This document shows positions 39,430-52,600 of a DNA stretch of 64,000 nt, one piece after another. The DNA lies in contig NC_068561.1 of NCBI RefSeq assembly GCF_022201045.2, positions 24,372,501-24,436,500 of the forward strand, read 5' to 3'. Below the pieces are notes generated by a model. It saw nothing but the letters and a program-made list of their open reading frames with translations, made no database searches and was not told where the DNA came from. The position numbers and the translations under genes were made by a program. Source of the DNA: Citrus sinensis. Lineage: Eukaryota; Streptophyta; Magnoliopsida; Sapindales; Rutaceae. The stretch's first letter is position 1. Every line of letters begins with the position of its first letter.

Positions 39430-42012
39430 ATGGCTATTTTCATGGTGGTTGTTGGTTTCGTCTTGATGCTTTGTACTTCCTGTACTGCTTTGCTTAGATG
39501 GAATGAAGTTAGATATAGAAAGAAAGGCCTCCCTCCTGGTACAATGGGCTGGCCAATCATTGGTGAAACCACTGAGTTTCTTAAGCAAGGCCCCAACTTC
39601 ATGAAAAACCAAAGAGCCAGGTGATTAATCTTCTGTTTGCTTATTGTTTCTCGGGTTCCTGCTTCCCCTCAAGTGCTTATGATTAAGCTGCTTCCTTATG
39701 GATGATATAACTTCTGTAACATAGTCTTTTGAACTTTGTTCTCCAATAACAGGTATGGCAACTTTTTCAAGACTCATTTTCTAGGATGCCCAGCAATTAT
39801 TTCAATGGATCCAGAGATGAACAGATACATTTTAATGAATGAAGCAAAAGGGCTTGTTCCTGGCTACCCACAATCAATGAGTGATATATTAGGCAAATGC
39901 AACATTGCAGCTGTTCATGGGACTAGTCACAAGCACATGAGAGGAGCATTGCTTGCCCTCATTAGTCCCACTATGATCAGAGACCAGCTCTTGCCAAAAA
40001 TTGATGCTTTCATGAGAACCCATCTAAGTGATTGGGATAACAAAATCATCAACATACAAGATAAAACCAAAGAGGTTTGTTTAATCATCATGCAATTTGA
40101 TTAAGTGTTTGCTCTGTTTTGTTCTGTTTTGATCCTCATTTTTTATGTTACTTTTATGTAGATGGCACTTTTATCTTCACTTAAGCAAATTGCTACCAAG
40201 GAATCTGGCTTAATATCTCAAAGTTTCATGCCTGAGTTCTTTAAGTTGGTTTCGGGAACCTTGGCACTGCCTATAGATCTTCCCGGAACAAAATATCGAC
40301 AAGGGTTACAAGTATGATTGATATTTCTTCATTTTACGTCCCTCTTTCTCGTGTAATTTTTGTTTGCAAATGCTATAATTGTGATTTTTTTTTCTTTTTT
40401 CCTCTTTTTTACATGTAACAGGCAAGGAAAAATATTTTAAGAATGTTGAGAAAACTGTTAGAGGACAGAAGAGCTTCTGAAGAAACCCAACTAGACATGC
40501 TTGGTTGCCTAATGAACAAGGATGAAAACAAATATAAACTAACTGATGATGAGATAATTGATCAAATAATCACTATCTTATATTCTGGTTACGAAACGGT
40601 ATCGACAACTTCAATGATGGCGGTTAAGTATCTACATGATCATCCAAAAGTCCTTGAAGAGCTTCGAGTAAGTTTAAAAGATTCATTTGTGATATTGAAA
40701 ATGTTTAATGTTTTGTGTTTTTACGAGTGGAGTTGGTTGATTTCGTTGAATTATTTTTGCAGAAAGAACATTTGGCAATTAGAGAAAAGAGAAGGCCAGA
40801 GGATCCAATTGAATGGAATGATCTTAAATCAATGAGATTTACTCGTGCGGTAAGAATTAAAGCATGTAACTTAAAAGTTCAGGTTATGTTATGAAGTTGG
40901 TTAAGTTAATAACTCAGCTTGTTTATATACGTGCAGGTGATATTTGAGACCTCAAGATTAGCTACAATCGTTAATGGGGTTTTGAGAAAAACTACTAAAG
41001 AAATGGAGCTCAATGGTGAGCTGAAGAAATATTATACTATTTCTTTTAGATTACAGCTCCTTTCAGTCTTTTTGATGCTCAAGAAGCTGCCTTGAGGGTA
41101 GCTGCAATTTAAAAAAATAAAATAAAAATAAAAATTATACGGCATGTAGTTATCGATGGATATGATATGAGATCATCTTCCTCAGTGGACCACACCTCAC
41201 CCTATCATGATGTACATGCCACACCTACCAATAATCTTTCGCTGGACCATTGCCTTGATACCCCATGTCTTGTTTAAATGATTTTTGAAAAGATTTGACG
41301 CTTTTTGAAGAAAAGAATGTTTTTACCACTTGATCTTTCAATGGTTTGGGCAAGTTGGTGGGACACATGCTTACATCAAGTATTATAATTAATCAACAAT
41401 TTGTTTTCGTATTGTATTTGTTCTTTATCTTCCCACGTTTATCAGTGAATCAGTAGTGGTTAATCACAGCTTTCCTTTTTTTTTTTTTTTTCTTCCAGGA
41501 TTTGTCATCCCAGAAGGATGGAGAATATATGTTTATACAAGAGAGATTAACTATGACCCGTATATATACCCCGATCCATTGGCCTTCAATCCATGGAGAT
41601 GGCTGGTTCGTGCCTGTTCATTCATTGTTACTTGCTCATGTTAATTCATGATTAAGCTTTTTCGCAAGTGATTAAGTAAGCTTTGTTGGTAAATACAGGA
41701 CAAGAGTTTAGAGAATCAAAACTATTTATTCATATTCGGAGGAGGCACAAGGCAGTGTCCGGGAAAGGAACTTGGGATAGCCGAAATTTCAACTTTCCTT
41801 CACTATTTTGTAACTAGATATCGGTAAAAAAGATGACACCGAAAGTTGATTCACTTTAGCCCCTGCTAATCTGCTTTCTTTGAGCTCAGCTGATAAAAAT
41901 TTTGATTTGTATTGCTTGCAGCTGGGAGGAAGTTGGGGGAGATAAGCTAATGAAGTTTCCAAGAGTTGAAGCACCAAATGGATTGCACATTAGGGTTTCA
42001 GCAGCTAACTGA
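39430..42012 (+). CDS. CYP85A: Brassinosteroid-6-oxidase, cytochrome P450 CYP85A
   Basis: Nine exons: 39430-39620, 39753-40074, 40162-40311, 40422-40667, 40763-40849, 40937-41015, 41499-41605, 41699-41823, 41922-42012; exactly 465 aa, the usual CYP85A length. It oxidises C-6 of 6-deoxo-brassinosteroids (6-deoxocastasterone to castasterone) at the ER. Visible: N-terminal anchor (MAIFMVVVGFVLMLC), LLRWNEVRYRKKGLPPGTMG with the Pro-rich hinge, GETTEFLKQGPNFMK, KGLVPGYPQSM, I-helix SGYETVST (276-283), K-helix ETSR (336-339), and heme loop FGGGTRQCPGKE with Cys414. These stretches are characteristic of CYP85A rather than CYP90 or CYP724. CYP85A1 and CYP85A2 (the latter also makes brassinolide) cannot be separated here. 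The start is the first ATG after the TATA box; the frame is open a little upstream but has no ATG there. Confidence 0.95.
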
Positions 42013-42790
42013 TCACTATTAACCAACTTATTATTTGTGTATATAGACAAGAGGATGTGACGTATCAAAGGGGTTTAAGGATTTAATTTTGTACTATATA
42101 ATGTTCTAACAGATTTTAGAGAAAATACATCGAGTGTTTCCATTTGCTGCGGCTATATTATTGGTTGAAATTCAAAAATATTTTGTAACAATTTTTGGTT
42201 CCGCAGAATGGGTTTTTGATATTTGACCCACTACCTGCAAAAAAGATCAACTGCCTGTAACTTCATTAAATTCATTCATGAATTTTGTTCTCGATGAAGG
42301 TGCTTGTTAAAAAGCGAGCTTTTTGCATGTGGTTTGCTGTCACAATTCCATAACAAAGCCCAGCCCAGTATAACGATTAGAGTTGGAAAATTGCTTCATT
42401 AACAAAGCCCAATGCACGTTTTTGTTGTTTTTAAGGAATTACACCTTGTGAATTGATAATTTTGAAACCGCTCTCTAGAAACCTCAAGTTACCTTCGTTT
42501 TTATTCAAAAAAACAAGGGAAAAGGGGTGAGTTGAAGTTATTTTTTTTCTTATCCTCTTAACAAAAATTGGAGTAAATTGAGATTTTTAAAAATAAAGAG
42601 GGTGGTCAATTCACGAGATAGGGTAATCCAAAATTAATTATTGTTTTAAATAGATTGTTACCATTTAGACGAGAATTATTACTTGAATCAATATTTTTAT
42701 TAAATATATGATAGCCATTGGTCTATTACTTGGTGATATATGGATTCTGTGTCGCAACTAGTATATGTAGAATTAACTACGTTGTGTGTG

Positions 42791-42822
<32 letters not shown>

Positions 42823-42888
42823 CATTAGACCAAGTTTTGATAAGGTAAGTCTAAAGTACATTAAATCCTAACCTAAGAAAGAATTTAG
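42013..42888. other. CYP85A 3' UTR and spacer
   Basis: A/T-rich; (GT)n(TA)n run at about 42782-42822. No coding signal. Confidence 0.6.
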
Positions 42889-43236
42889 TGACGTGTGTAT
42901 GCGATGGACCTACGCACGCGATGGTACAAGGAGAAGCACGAGGCAAGTAAGTTGGGACATGGGTGTGTGGCATGGCAACAAGGATGTTCGGGTTGAGCAA
43001 GGCCAAGGGGTGGGCGCACATTGTTGGAAGTGCCAAGGCCAAGTAAGAACAAGAGACGTGCAAGCTCGCCCATGCATGATAGACAGGCACGTGTGAATGC
43101 ACAATGAGTGAGTGAGTGCCAAGCCAAGTCAAGTAAGCAAGCGCACAATAGACACACAACATATGCATGCAGTGCACGCACGAAGGCTGATTTATGCGAA
43201 AATGAGAGGCGCTCAGCGGCTAATCTTGTGCGGGTG
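42889..43236. repeat. G/C-rich island of unknown origin
   Basis: About 350 bases rich in words such as GCACG, CCAAG, AAGTAAG and GTGAGTGAGTG, sharply unlike the A/T-rich flanks. GGCCAAG and CAAGTAAG recur at 42950, 43001, 43033 and 43130. Frames on both strands are open but look like repeat-derived noise with no domain. It may be a fragment of a repeated element; family unknown, no ends or target duplication found. Confidence 0.4.
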
Positions 43237-44877
43237 TGAATTTCACTTTAGAATGATAGACATTAAAGTAACAATTCTTGGAACCTCTAATCATTTTACC
43301 TTTATCACATCCCCAATATAAATTTTACTAAAGTTCTCTTCTATTCTCAGAAAATACTGTTCAAAGACTTTACTGGTAGGAAAATCAATTAGCTTAAAAT
43401 AAATAATGTAAACCCGACTATTAAAATCATTGATCCTAATGTTGAATTCCTTTCAAAAAATCAAGAGGCATGATCAACAATTTTTAAAAATTCTCCTCTT
43501 TTATCTTATCACTATCTACACTTAATTCCACATTCTTACGTATGAAAAAAATGAATTATATATGGATGTAGAATTATGAAACCTGCTCACTCTTAGAATG
43601 TTTCCAAATTTATAACGGTACAAGCCAACACAAGTGGTTATGAAAGGCTTATATGTTTTTTTTTTTTATTATTTAATCTCAACATTAACTTAATCGGGGC
43701 TCCAATTTTGAGCAGACTCAAGAACTCAAAATATGTCATGTTTGGCATGACTGTGATGATTTTTGGCTTGCATTTGCTCCCTAGGTTAAAACTTAACCCA
43801 AAGTAAAAAGCTTGCTTGCTATTGGCAAGCCTCCTATGTAGTAATTTTGATTTTGTCAATTTCTTGCTTTGGTGGATTTAACTGGAGATTTATTGGTGGG
43901 AGAAGTATCATTACTCGATTAATAGTTCTGGCCTTTGCAATGAATTTCATGCTTTGATTTATAGTACAGCAGTTTTGCATTCTGACTTTTGAGGGCTTGA
44001 ATATCTAAAAGATTAGGTATTTAGGCTCTGTTAATGAAGCAAAACACCTTGGAAGCAATTGACAAATATTGCTTAACAACAAGGCTGTCTTATGATAATA
44101 CTAATAAGTACTTCTGATGAATTATGATAAGCGAACTGATTGTGTTTTGGCTTAGTTCAGTGTACCCACTTTACGGTTGAAATCGACACTGGGCATAGCC
44201 CAAGTCTCACAATCCATAGGTCCAAAGGTGTGTCGACCCAAGCCACTTGTGACTTTGAGACTTTATTTGTGAGTTGTGGTGGAGAACTCCGATCACATGT
44301 ATGAAAAAGAGAGGGTTTTCAGTTTTTCACTTGAGGAATCATAAGTATCAGGGACCTAAATGTTATTTATGAGCCCTTGGCCCATTCCTCGTCTCGAGAA
44401 ATTCCCACTGCTTGTCGAGAAAAGACAGAGACAGAGAAAAAGATGGGGACGAGAGAAGTGTACGGAGAGAACTTAAGGAGCGGGAATTTGCATCCCGCTG
44501 CCCTCGTTGCCTCTCTCTTATACACCCCAATTCTGTAACCTCTCTCTCACCTTTTTTTTTTTTTTAATAAAAATTTAGACTTTTTTATTTTATTTTGGAT
44601 GATTGAAGTTTCAATAAGTTATTTCAATTTATGTTAATATGTGATAAAAATAAAAAATATTAAGGATTTCAATATTTGTATCCGAATTTAAATTCTAATG
44701 TCATATGTCTCTCATCTATTAAATGATGAATTTTATAACTTAAAGAATTACTTAATTACTATCTAATAAATAAATGATACATCTGTTATGACTCAAACTA
44801 AACTGAGACTTAAATAATCAAATGACTCGGATTGCTCGATAAGAATCAAGGGCGAGAGCTTAATATTGAATACTTAA
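43237..44877. other. Intergenic
   Basis: A/T-rich, no coding similarity. The stretch at 44150-44540 is more balanced in base composition but shows no open family motif. Confidence 0.5.
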
Positions 44878-44970
44878 ACAAGTGTCTAGTAGTTCTCAAA
44901 GGAAGGGGTAAAAAAATAGGCTTGATCTCCGGGTTCGAATCCCATTGTTCGCATAAATATGTTTTTTTCT
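44878..44970 (+). repeat. tRNA-like SINE head remnant (tentative)
   Basis: A perfect Pol III B box, GGTTCGAATCC, at 44932-44942 is preceded 40-50 bases upstream by an A-box-like GTGTCTAGTAGT (44882-44893), and followed by a T-run. Spacing fits a tRNA-derived promoter, but the segment does not fold into a full tRNA and no target duplication was found. Confidence 0.35.
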
Positions 44971-45476
44971 TTTATATATATAAAAAATAATATAAGCAAA
45001 CAAAAATGGCCAATCACAGCCTGCCAAACTCGGCGGACGTAGACCATGATAAAAGGAGAATATGAATTTATTAATATGTTGTTCGTAGATAATGGTTAGT
45101 GATTACAAATCCTAAATTTTGATTTTCATCCTGCCAAATAGAGAAGTTTCCCGTCACATGGGTCTTGGTGAAGATTGGTAATTTTTTTAAAAATTAAATT
45201 AAAAAAAAATTATCGCCATAACATGAAATCTTTCTAATTAATGATTCTTATTAAAATGATGTTTTCATCCTAAGCACACTCTTTAACGTATTACATAATT
45301 AAAGGCTTTTTAAAAGCTTAGAGCTGGTCAAATTCCATGGAAAGAATATAAAGGTGGGCAGATTCATTGACAATGTCTACCACTTTTCTTCATAAGATAT
45401 CTACCACTTTTTTCTTTTTTTTTCCCTTAATGCTTCCAAATTTAACTTCTCAAAATATTTTAAGAAAGGCAAATGC

Positions 45477-45586
45477 TATGTTACAATTAATGTAACATAC
45501 ACACTCAACAATAACCACACAAATTGTATGGGTCCATCATTTGTGTGGTTGTTATTGAGTGTGTATGTTACATTAATTGTAACATA
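45477..45586. mobile_element. 110-bp hairpin MITE
   Basis: Arms of 47 bases pair with only two mismatches; the loop is about 16 bases (TTGTATGGGTCCATCA). The outer 23 bases (from TATGTTACAATTAATG) are themselves nearly palindromic. With the outermost TA as target duplication, the element would start TGTTACA and end TGTAACA, as in Tc1/mariner-type MITEs. No coding capacity. Near-identity of the arms suggests recent origin or selection on the hairpin. Confidence 0.75.
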
Positions 45587-46352
45587 AGAGCTCCCTTTAA
45601 GAAAATGATTTAAATTGCGCCATCTCAAATCACTTGTTCCGCTTGAATTTCACGTCATTGTCATCTTAGATATTTTCAATTTCAATACTATTCTTAATTT
45701 GCTTTCAAAACTAAAGGAAATTTATTAAAAAATTAATGAGTTTGAATTAAGTATTTTTCTCAATAAAATTTTAGTTATTGAAAAATCGTGTAGTATCAAG
45801 CAAAACATTTAATCGAGATCCACTAATAAGGAATGAATATCAGCTGTCCACATTCTATATAAAACTCACAAGTACCCAAAATAAAATTTTTAAATGCATT
45901 AATTCAAATGTCTCATACCAACAAATCTCTCACATTCCCTATCAAGATTTAGTTTCAGCCGTTGAAAATGTCTTAATTCAAAGGTTTAAGAATGGTGTGA
46001 CAACTGGCGGCCTAAATTCTTTCCCTAACTATTTTAGTCCACAAATTAAATTAATAACTTAAAAGAGCAAAAAATACCAAATAAAAACAAAACCCTAAAA
46101 AGACTCCATTTATTATGGAAAAGGGCCACAAAAAAAAAAAAAGTCTTCAGTTTCCCCATAAACTACGGTGATGTGATTGAACAGAACAAGTCTTCTCTCA
46201 TTGCCAACAAAACTCAGACACGTCTCTTCATCAACCCACCACCGGTGCCGCACTTCTTGCTTCGCGCGTGTCACCGCTGTTTTACTTTTATCTTATAAAT
46301 ACAACACATCTTCACAGACACAAACAGTCTCAGGTCTTTTGAAACAGCAGCA
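45587..46352. other. Intergenic and promoter of the RGP/UAM gene
   Basis: A/T-rich spacer passing into the promoter and a 50-base leader. The frame at 45778-46062 has no family motif. Confidence 0.5.
46294..46301 (+). promoter_or_regulatory. TATA box of RGP/UAM
   Basis: TATAAATA, 59 bases before the ATG at 46353, so the transcript leader should be only about 25-30 bases. Confidence 0.65.
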
Positions 46353-48505
46353 ATGGATTACAAAAAAGTAACAGAGAATGCAACTCCGGAAGAAACAGCA
46401 GCAATGCCAAGGGGAATCCCTTTGTTGAAAGATGAGCTTGATATTGTGATACCCACCATCAGGAATCTTGATTTCTTGGAGATGTGGAGGCCCTTTTTTG
46501 AGCCTTATCATTTGATCATTGTTCAAGATGGTGATCCTTCTAAGACCATCAATGTTCCTGATGGTTTTGACTATGAGTTGTACAATCGTAATGATATTAA
46601 CAGGATTTTGGGTCCCAAGGCCTCTTGCATTTCCTTCAAGGATTCTGCTTGTAGGTGTTTTGGCTACATGGTCTCCAAAAAGAAGTATATTTTCACCATT
46701 GATGATGATTGCTTTGTAAGTTTTCTCCTTTTTTGTTGTTTTTGCATCTGGGTTGTCTGTTTTGCTTGTAATTTGGATCGTTTGGCTTGTTGGGTAATTT
46801 GATTTTGTTATATTTGTATATTTTATTCATTTAAGCGATGGAAAATTTTGATTTCTGTAGCAAATCATGAGATCATATGTATGTTTACTTTAATTTGTAA
46901 CCTAGTAAAATTCTGTTTTGGATTTAAGTCCACTATCCTTTTATGAATATGAATGAATTGAAATTTTAAATCAAAACTGATTTTTTTTTTGGGGGTTCAC
47001 GGGTGCATTTGCTCTTTGATTTCGATGCCATCTTGATTAGATTTTTGCCTTTATGATATATATGCCTGTTTGTATTTAATTGCTTTGTATATTTGTTCCA
47101 AATTAGAAAACTCAAGTAATCTTTCCATGTCAAGCGTTTTTTAACAACTTTGTGTATGGCATATTATGGTAATATTCTCCTGTAAGTGATATTTGTTTGG
47201 CAGGCATTATCTCATTCCAATTGCAACTCTTTAATTTGAAATTTCATATTATCGTGTCTGAAAAATCTATCCTAACAAATGTTATAAATTATATACTATA
47301 TCTGAGTGTAATGAACCAATGTGATTACTTTGGATTGTCAGAAACTGAGACAAACTGATAAATCTATGTATCTTGTCACAATTTAACAATGTTAATGATT
47401 GTAATGCCTTCTGTGTGAAGTTCTAAAATATTTGCTCTGGTTCTCCAAGCTATCTGATATAGAATCAAGGGATCTTCCTTTTCCTTTTCCAGATTGATTA
47501 ATTTATTTATGATGCATAGGTTGGTAAGGATCCATCTGGAAAACCAATCAATGCGCTCGAGCAGCACATCAAGAACATTCTCTCCCCTTCAACTCCCCTT
47601 TTCTTCAACACTCTGTATGATCCCTTCAGAGAGGGTGCAGATTTTGTCCGTGGATACCCTTTCAGTCTCCGCGAGGGTGTCCCAACTGCTGTTTCTCATG
47701 GCCTCTGGCTCAACATTCCGGACTATGATGCACCTACACAGCTTGTGAAGCCACGGGAGAGGAACACTAGGTATGTGATTGACTTCATAAACTAGAAAAC
47801 TTTGAATCTTACTTTTTAGTTAAACTTTGAATCTTACTTTTTATGATTGTCATGCTTATAATTAATCAGGTATGTGGATATGGTTTTGACCATTCCTAAG
47901 GGCACTCTCTTCCCCATGTGTGGTATGAATTTGGCATTTGACCGTCACTTGATTGGCCCTGCAATGTATTTTGGCCTCATGGGCGACGGTCAGCCAATTG
48001 GACGTTATGATGATATGTGGGCTGGCTGGTGCACCAAGGTTTGTTGCATTCTTCATTTCCCCCCCCAAGGCCCCCCCCCAACCCCCCCCCCCCCCCCCCC
48101 CCCCAACCAATCTGAAATGCTTCCCTAATGTTCTAAGGCCATTTTACTAACATGCATCTAATAACGATTGTACAGGTGATATGTGACCATTTGAATTTGG
48201 GAGTAAAGACTGGTCTGCCTTATATCTTCCACAGCAAAGCAAGCAACCCGTTTGTGAACCTAAAGAAAGAGTACAAGGGCATCTTCTGGCAGGAAGATAT
48301 CATCCCATTCTTCCAAGCCGTGACACTTCCAAAAGAGTGCACTACTGTGCAAGAGTGCTACATTGAACTGTCGAAACAGGTCAAGGAAAAGCTTAGCAAA
48401 GTAGATCCCTACTTCGACAAGTTGGCAGATGCCATGGTGACCTGGATTGAAGCGTGGGATGAGCTTAACCCAGCTGGAGCTGCAGTGGCCAATGGCAAAG
48501 CCTAA
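46353..48505 (+). CDS. RGP1: UDP-arabinopyranose mutase / reversibly glycosylated polypeptide
   Basis: Four exons: 46353-46715, 47520-47770, 47870-48038, 48176-48505; 370 aa. It interconverts UDP-arabinopyranose and UDP-arabinofuranose on the cytosolic face of the Golgi for cell-wall arabinans. The RGP family signature is clear: [30 protein letters not shown], the acidic triad in [10 protein letters not shown] (D117-D119), [16 protein letters not shown] holding R158 and R165 (numbering equal to rice UAM1, where these arginines are needed and R158 is reversibly glycosylated), and [19 protein letters not shown]. The N-terminus has about 20 extra residues before the conserved block and the C-terminus ends [11 protein letters not shown]1/UAM3-like (class 1) rather than the inactive UAM2 class is supported by the intact DDD triad. 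Exon-intron phases are consistent. Intron 3 holds an unusual poly(C) tract. Confidence 0.95.
48059..48104. repeat. Poly(C) tract in RGP intron 3
   Basis: C-run of 8, AAGG, C-run of 9, AA, then 23 uninterrupted C. It starts about 20 bases after the exon 3 donor (48039). Homopolymers of C this long are rare in plant DNA and prone to sequencing length error. Confidence 0.9.
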
Positions 48506-49612
48506 GTAGAGAAACTTTTGATTAACTGGGGACGACAATATTTTCCTTCATGTTAGGGAGTAATTTATAGTCATTAGCTGCTGTATTTTTACAAAGTTTT
48601 ATGCACTTTTTGGCACCCAATTTGGTCCGACATTTGGATTTTACAGATTGGTCAGTGTAATTTTATTTATTTACTTCGTGCTCTGAACTTATAGGAATAA
48701 AACATGTGGTTGATTTTGCTTTCAATTTTCCAGGAGATATTTTTCTGTCTTAAACTTTTGTGATATGCATATCTGACACTTGAAATACGTTGCCAAAAGT
48801 CTGGTCCAATCCCATATTAGGCGTAAAATTATTAAACGTTCATTAATTTTCTTTAAATAATTAATCAGTTAATAAAGAGACTTGTGATCTGTGTGCGGAA
48901 ACTATGAACCATCGTGTCATACAAATTCATTATACATTTACGACATCTCGTATATATGATGAATTGTAAATGACAGTCATCCAATTTTTAAGCTGTAAGC
49001 TGTAGTAAAATGAACATGTCAACCATATGATAAACTTATAGATGACTTGTCATAGGTAAGAGGCCATAGATTTCATTCTCTATATTCCTCTCTAAACTTA
49101 CTACAAATTAGCAAACCACCCATTAGTTGGTTATAAACAAACTCAAATTAATATTATTTACATAATTCAATGAATTAATAAATAAATATTAGATTGATAA
49201 TGTACAAATTATATTTATTAAATTGCTATTATAAATAAAATAGCTTTAAATATCTAATCATTAATAAATTAATATTCGTACATACCATGAGGTAAAACTA
49301 AAACCAAAAACGAAGTCGACAAACTAGAAACTAACTTCAAATAAATAGCATCTTACAATAAACATTCAAAAGCTCAAAACTACCAAAATTTGCCTCTAGA
49401 CGGAGTTGCTTGACTTCAGAATAGCGTTCTGATTTCTGCAAGGTTATTTTAAGACGGCACCCTCCAAAGTGTTGGATACTGGCTCTTCTCCTCCTCAATA
49501 AAGAATTAGACAAAATTTTCAAATACATGCGGGAGACTAAAGCGAGCTGTGGAGCAGCTAAGGTGGAGTGAAAAAAATTGAGGAAAAAAAAATATTGAGA
49601 AAGATATTTATT
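48506..49612. other. Intergenic between convergent RGP and TRM1
   Basis: RGP 3' UTR (AATAAAA near 48696), then A/T-rich spacer. The short minus frame at 49337-49528 has no family motif. No other features seen. Confidence 0.55.
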
Positions 49613-52600
49613 TCATGAACTTGGGGTGGCATCCTCAGTCTTCTGAGTGGTGTCCTCCGTCTTCTGACGCTTGGCATCAGGCTCTTCACCATCTTCAAGG
49701 CTAAGATGTCCATTGACAGCCTCTGCACCTAGAAGAGAGATGTGTTTGCTTGTGATTTGACGACCAGCTCTGGGTTTAGGACCCCAGTGCTTTTCAGGAT
49801 TCGGAAGGAAGCGAGCAACCTTCTTGGCTTGTGCCTTGCTGAGAGACGCAACAGCTCGAGCAAAATTGGCCTGCCCAAAAGTATGAAATCATGAGGCAAA
49901 AGAATTCATGGCCACAAGCCAAGCATAATTTTCAGCCCTATGCCAATGTGCGAGTGCATGCGATGACATGCCTCTGCATGCATTTCCATGGACATGTGCA
50001 TGCATAGTGAGAACAGATTGAGCATACACAACTAAAACTGAAAAATCATTATGGCATCAATCAGAACAGCCACTTAGGAAAAACGTACTTGAAGAGTTGG
50101 TTCCCTTGCTAGTATTACACTTCCTGGCTGATCAGGCAGTTGAGCTTTGACTGGATGATTTTTGACCTACATTGACAAGAAACCATATGAAATACAGTAC
50201 ACAATTTCTCGCCACTTCACATCACCTAGCATAAACTATTTCTGTATGACACCAAGCTCATAAACATAATGTTTATTTCTGTATACATCAAGATATTAGT
50301 CAAGAGAACAAGCTGCTCTGGAGCCTCAAAGGAAAGAAGTGAGGATTCAATGGGAATCCTTACCCAGCAACGCATTATGTCCCATATGACACCCATGGGT
50401 GCATCGGTCTTGAGCCCTAATGGATTCACGTGGGTTCCAGAAACACGATATCCTGCATTGATCACAGCAGATCGGAACATTACTGCCGAAGGGGAAGTGC
50501 ATTTTAATGTTGAACAGAGGTTGTGCAGACTCAAAAAGAGAGGAACGTCAGGCAATTCCTGCATCGGGTCAAAATGAGAACATGGAAAAGGCATTGACAG
50601 ATTAACTTCACAGGAAAGAAAGATTTTAACAAGGAGAGATTTATTAATGGGGTCTATGTACATGCATAAAAAGTAAAACCTGTGAGGAAACAAGCAACAC
50701 ACCTCCGAAATTGTTGTCAATACAGCAGAGATGCGATCATAGGCAGGATACCGGTCCTTCATAGACTTCACTTCACCTAGGATGGAATTTACCCATTCCT
50801 GATCATGGATGCGACCAGACCATATAGGCCCCCCCATATTGAATTTTTTCCCACAGTCACTGCACAATTGAGGAACAACAGGACCGAACCCCGGTAGATA
50901 TCTTACACTGTTATTCTGAAGATGGACAGGAGATCAGGACACAGATGCAATATCAAAACAATGCACAAATAGAAATTGCCAAAAACAAGAAAACAAAGCG
51001 ATTACTGAATCATACAATCACAGATCTACCCTTGAACACCAAATTTGCCCATGGCCTACTAGGATGACCTTTAATATTTTCTATACTACTTATTTCTTAG
51101 TTCCCATCTCTGAAACATTGCAAGAATGCATAGTTTCAAACCATGAATTAATTTTTCTGTCAATGACAAATATATGTCAGATAGAAAAGTCAACAGACCT
51201 TGTTGGAGGCAGTCCTCCCAACGGGCTGTAGATGGAAAGAATCACAACCAATGCACTGGTATACATATGAGAGCTTGAGGGGAGTACTTTTCATTGCACT
51301 TGCAGAACTGCATCCAATAAATTCGGTTTTTGGACAACATGATTTGTCAGTACTATTTTGTGTTGATAAGCATACTAATCATAGATAGCCCAATTTCAAT
51401 CAATATAACCAGGCCACCTACGTGTATATACGAACAAAAACTCGAACGTAAAAGTCCATCTGGACAGATAACACAGGTTCAATGTATCGCTTGTAACGAT
51501 TTGCATGGCTCTGCGTTTACAAAGAGAAAAGCAATTATACCGAGTTAAAATATTTTTTAATGAAAAATTACAGAATAATTCAAATAGTTCGGTCCATTAA
51601 GTAGCCAAATTCACAAATAAATTGCAGGAAACGAAGTCCAACACAGTTTTGGTTTCACTTCTTTATCCCAGAAGAAGCACAGCCACTAGTTTATCTATTC
51701 TGTATTAGATTTCTCAAGGACAGGACAGTACCTCAATGCATGCCAGGAGAATCCTCAAAGCCATTTCATGGCAATATTTCCCCCTCAACGGATAGGAACC
51801 ATATCTAATTCCACAGTGAGTTAAAACATAAGTCAACAAATCCAAAAATACATTTTCAGCAAAGGTAAGGAGCATATGATCTTACTTGGAATAGCAAACC
51901 TCCCCATTACCCCCACAAAGCACAGCCATGTCTGTTGCTGTACACATCAACATGCCTCCATCAGCAACAGATTGAATAGCAGAGTCCAGAAACACGGAAG
52001 GAGAACCATAAGGATCAAGATCAACCTGCAACAGCATAATCAAGAAAGAGTATACATATAAATCACTCTGAATAATGTTATCAACATTGACAGAGGGAAA
52101 ACTATTAATAATCACAGTTTCCAACTTGGATTGCAATACACATTAAAAAAGCCCAATGGCTTTATGCTTTGGGCTTTATGCTTTCATGGTGCAAAACCTT
52201 TTCCTTGATCATTTTTCAGTGCAACTGATGTAAAGCAAATGTGTCTGAGAAACTGACTCGACTATACATGTAAATATTCTGTACTTATACTAGCAAACGC
52301 ATACCACATCAAATTCTTTGGGATGGGTAAGCATATATACACGAGCATCTGCAAGATGTGACTCCACCTTTGAACATGCCACTGAACCATTGAACTTTAT
52401 ATTTCTCCTGCAAGCTTCAACTGAAGCTGCAAAGCAAGTAAAAGAGTCAGCATAATATTACGTGAAATCGTAAATGAACTCATAACTGAATTGGAACCAC
52501 AATCAGATATACTTTATTCAGTCATTTTGTGCAACAATGTGCTCATTTTGAGCTAAGAACAAAATAAAACAAGGAAAAAATCAAACAGAAGTTGCATCTA

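Noticed and set aside
42851-43321. Several overlapping frames on both strands as Cys/His-rich peptides
   Set aside because: They overlap in conflicting frames within the G/C-rich island and match no family.
50269-50577. Plus-strand 102-codon frame
   Set aside because: It is the antisense of TRM1 exon 10, which carries the real family motifs.
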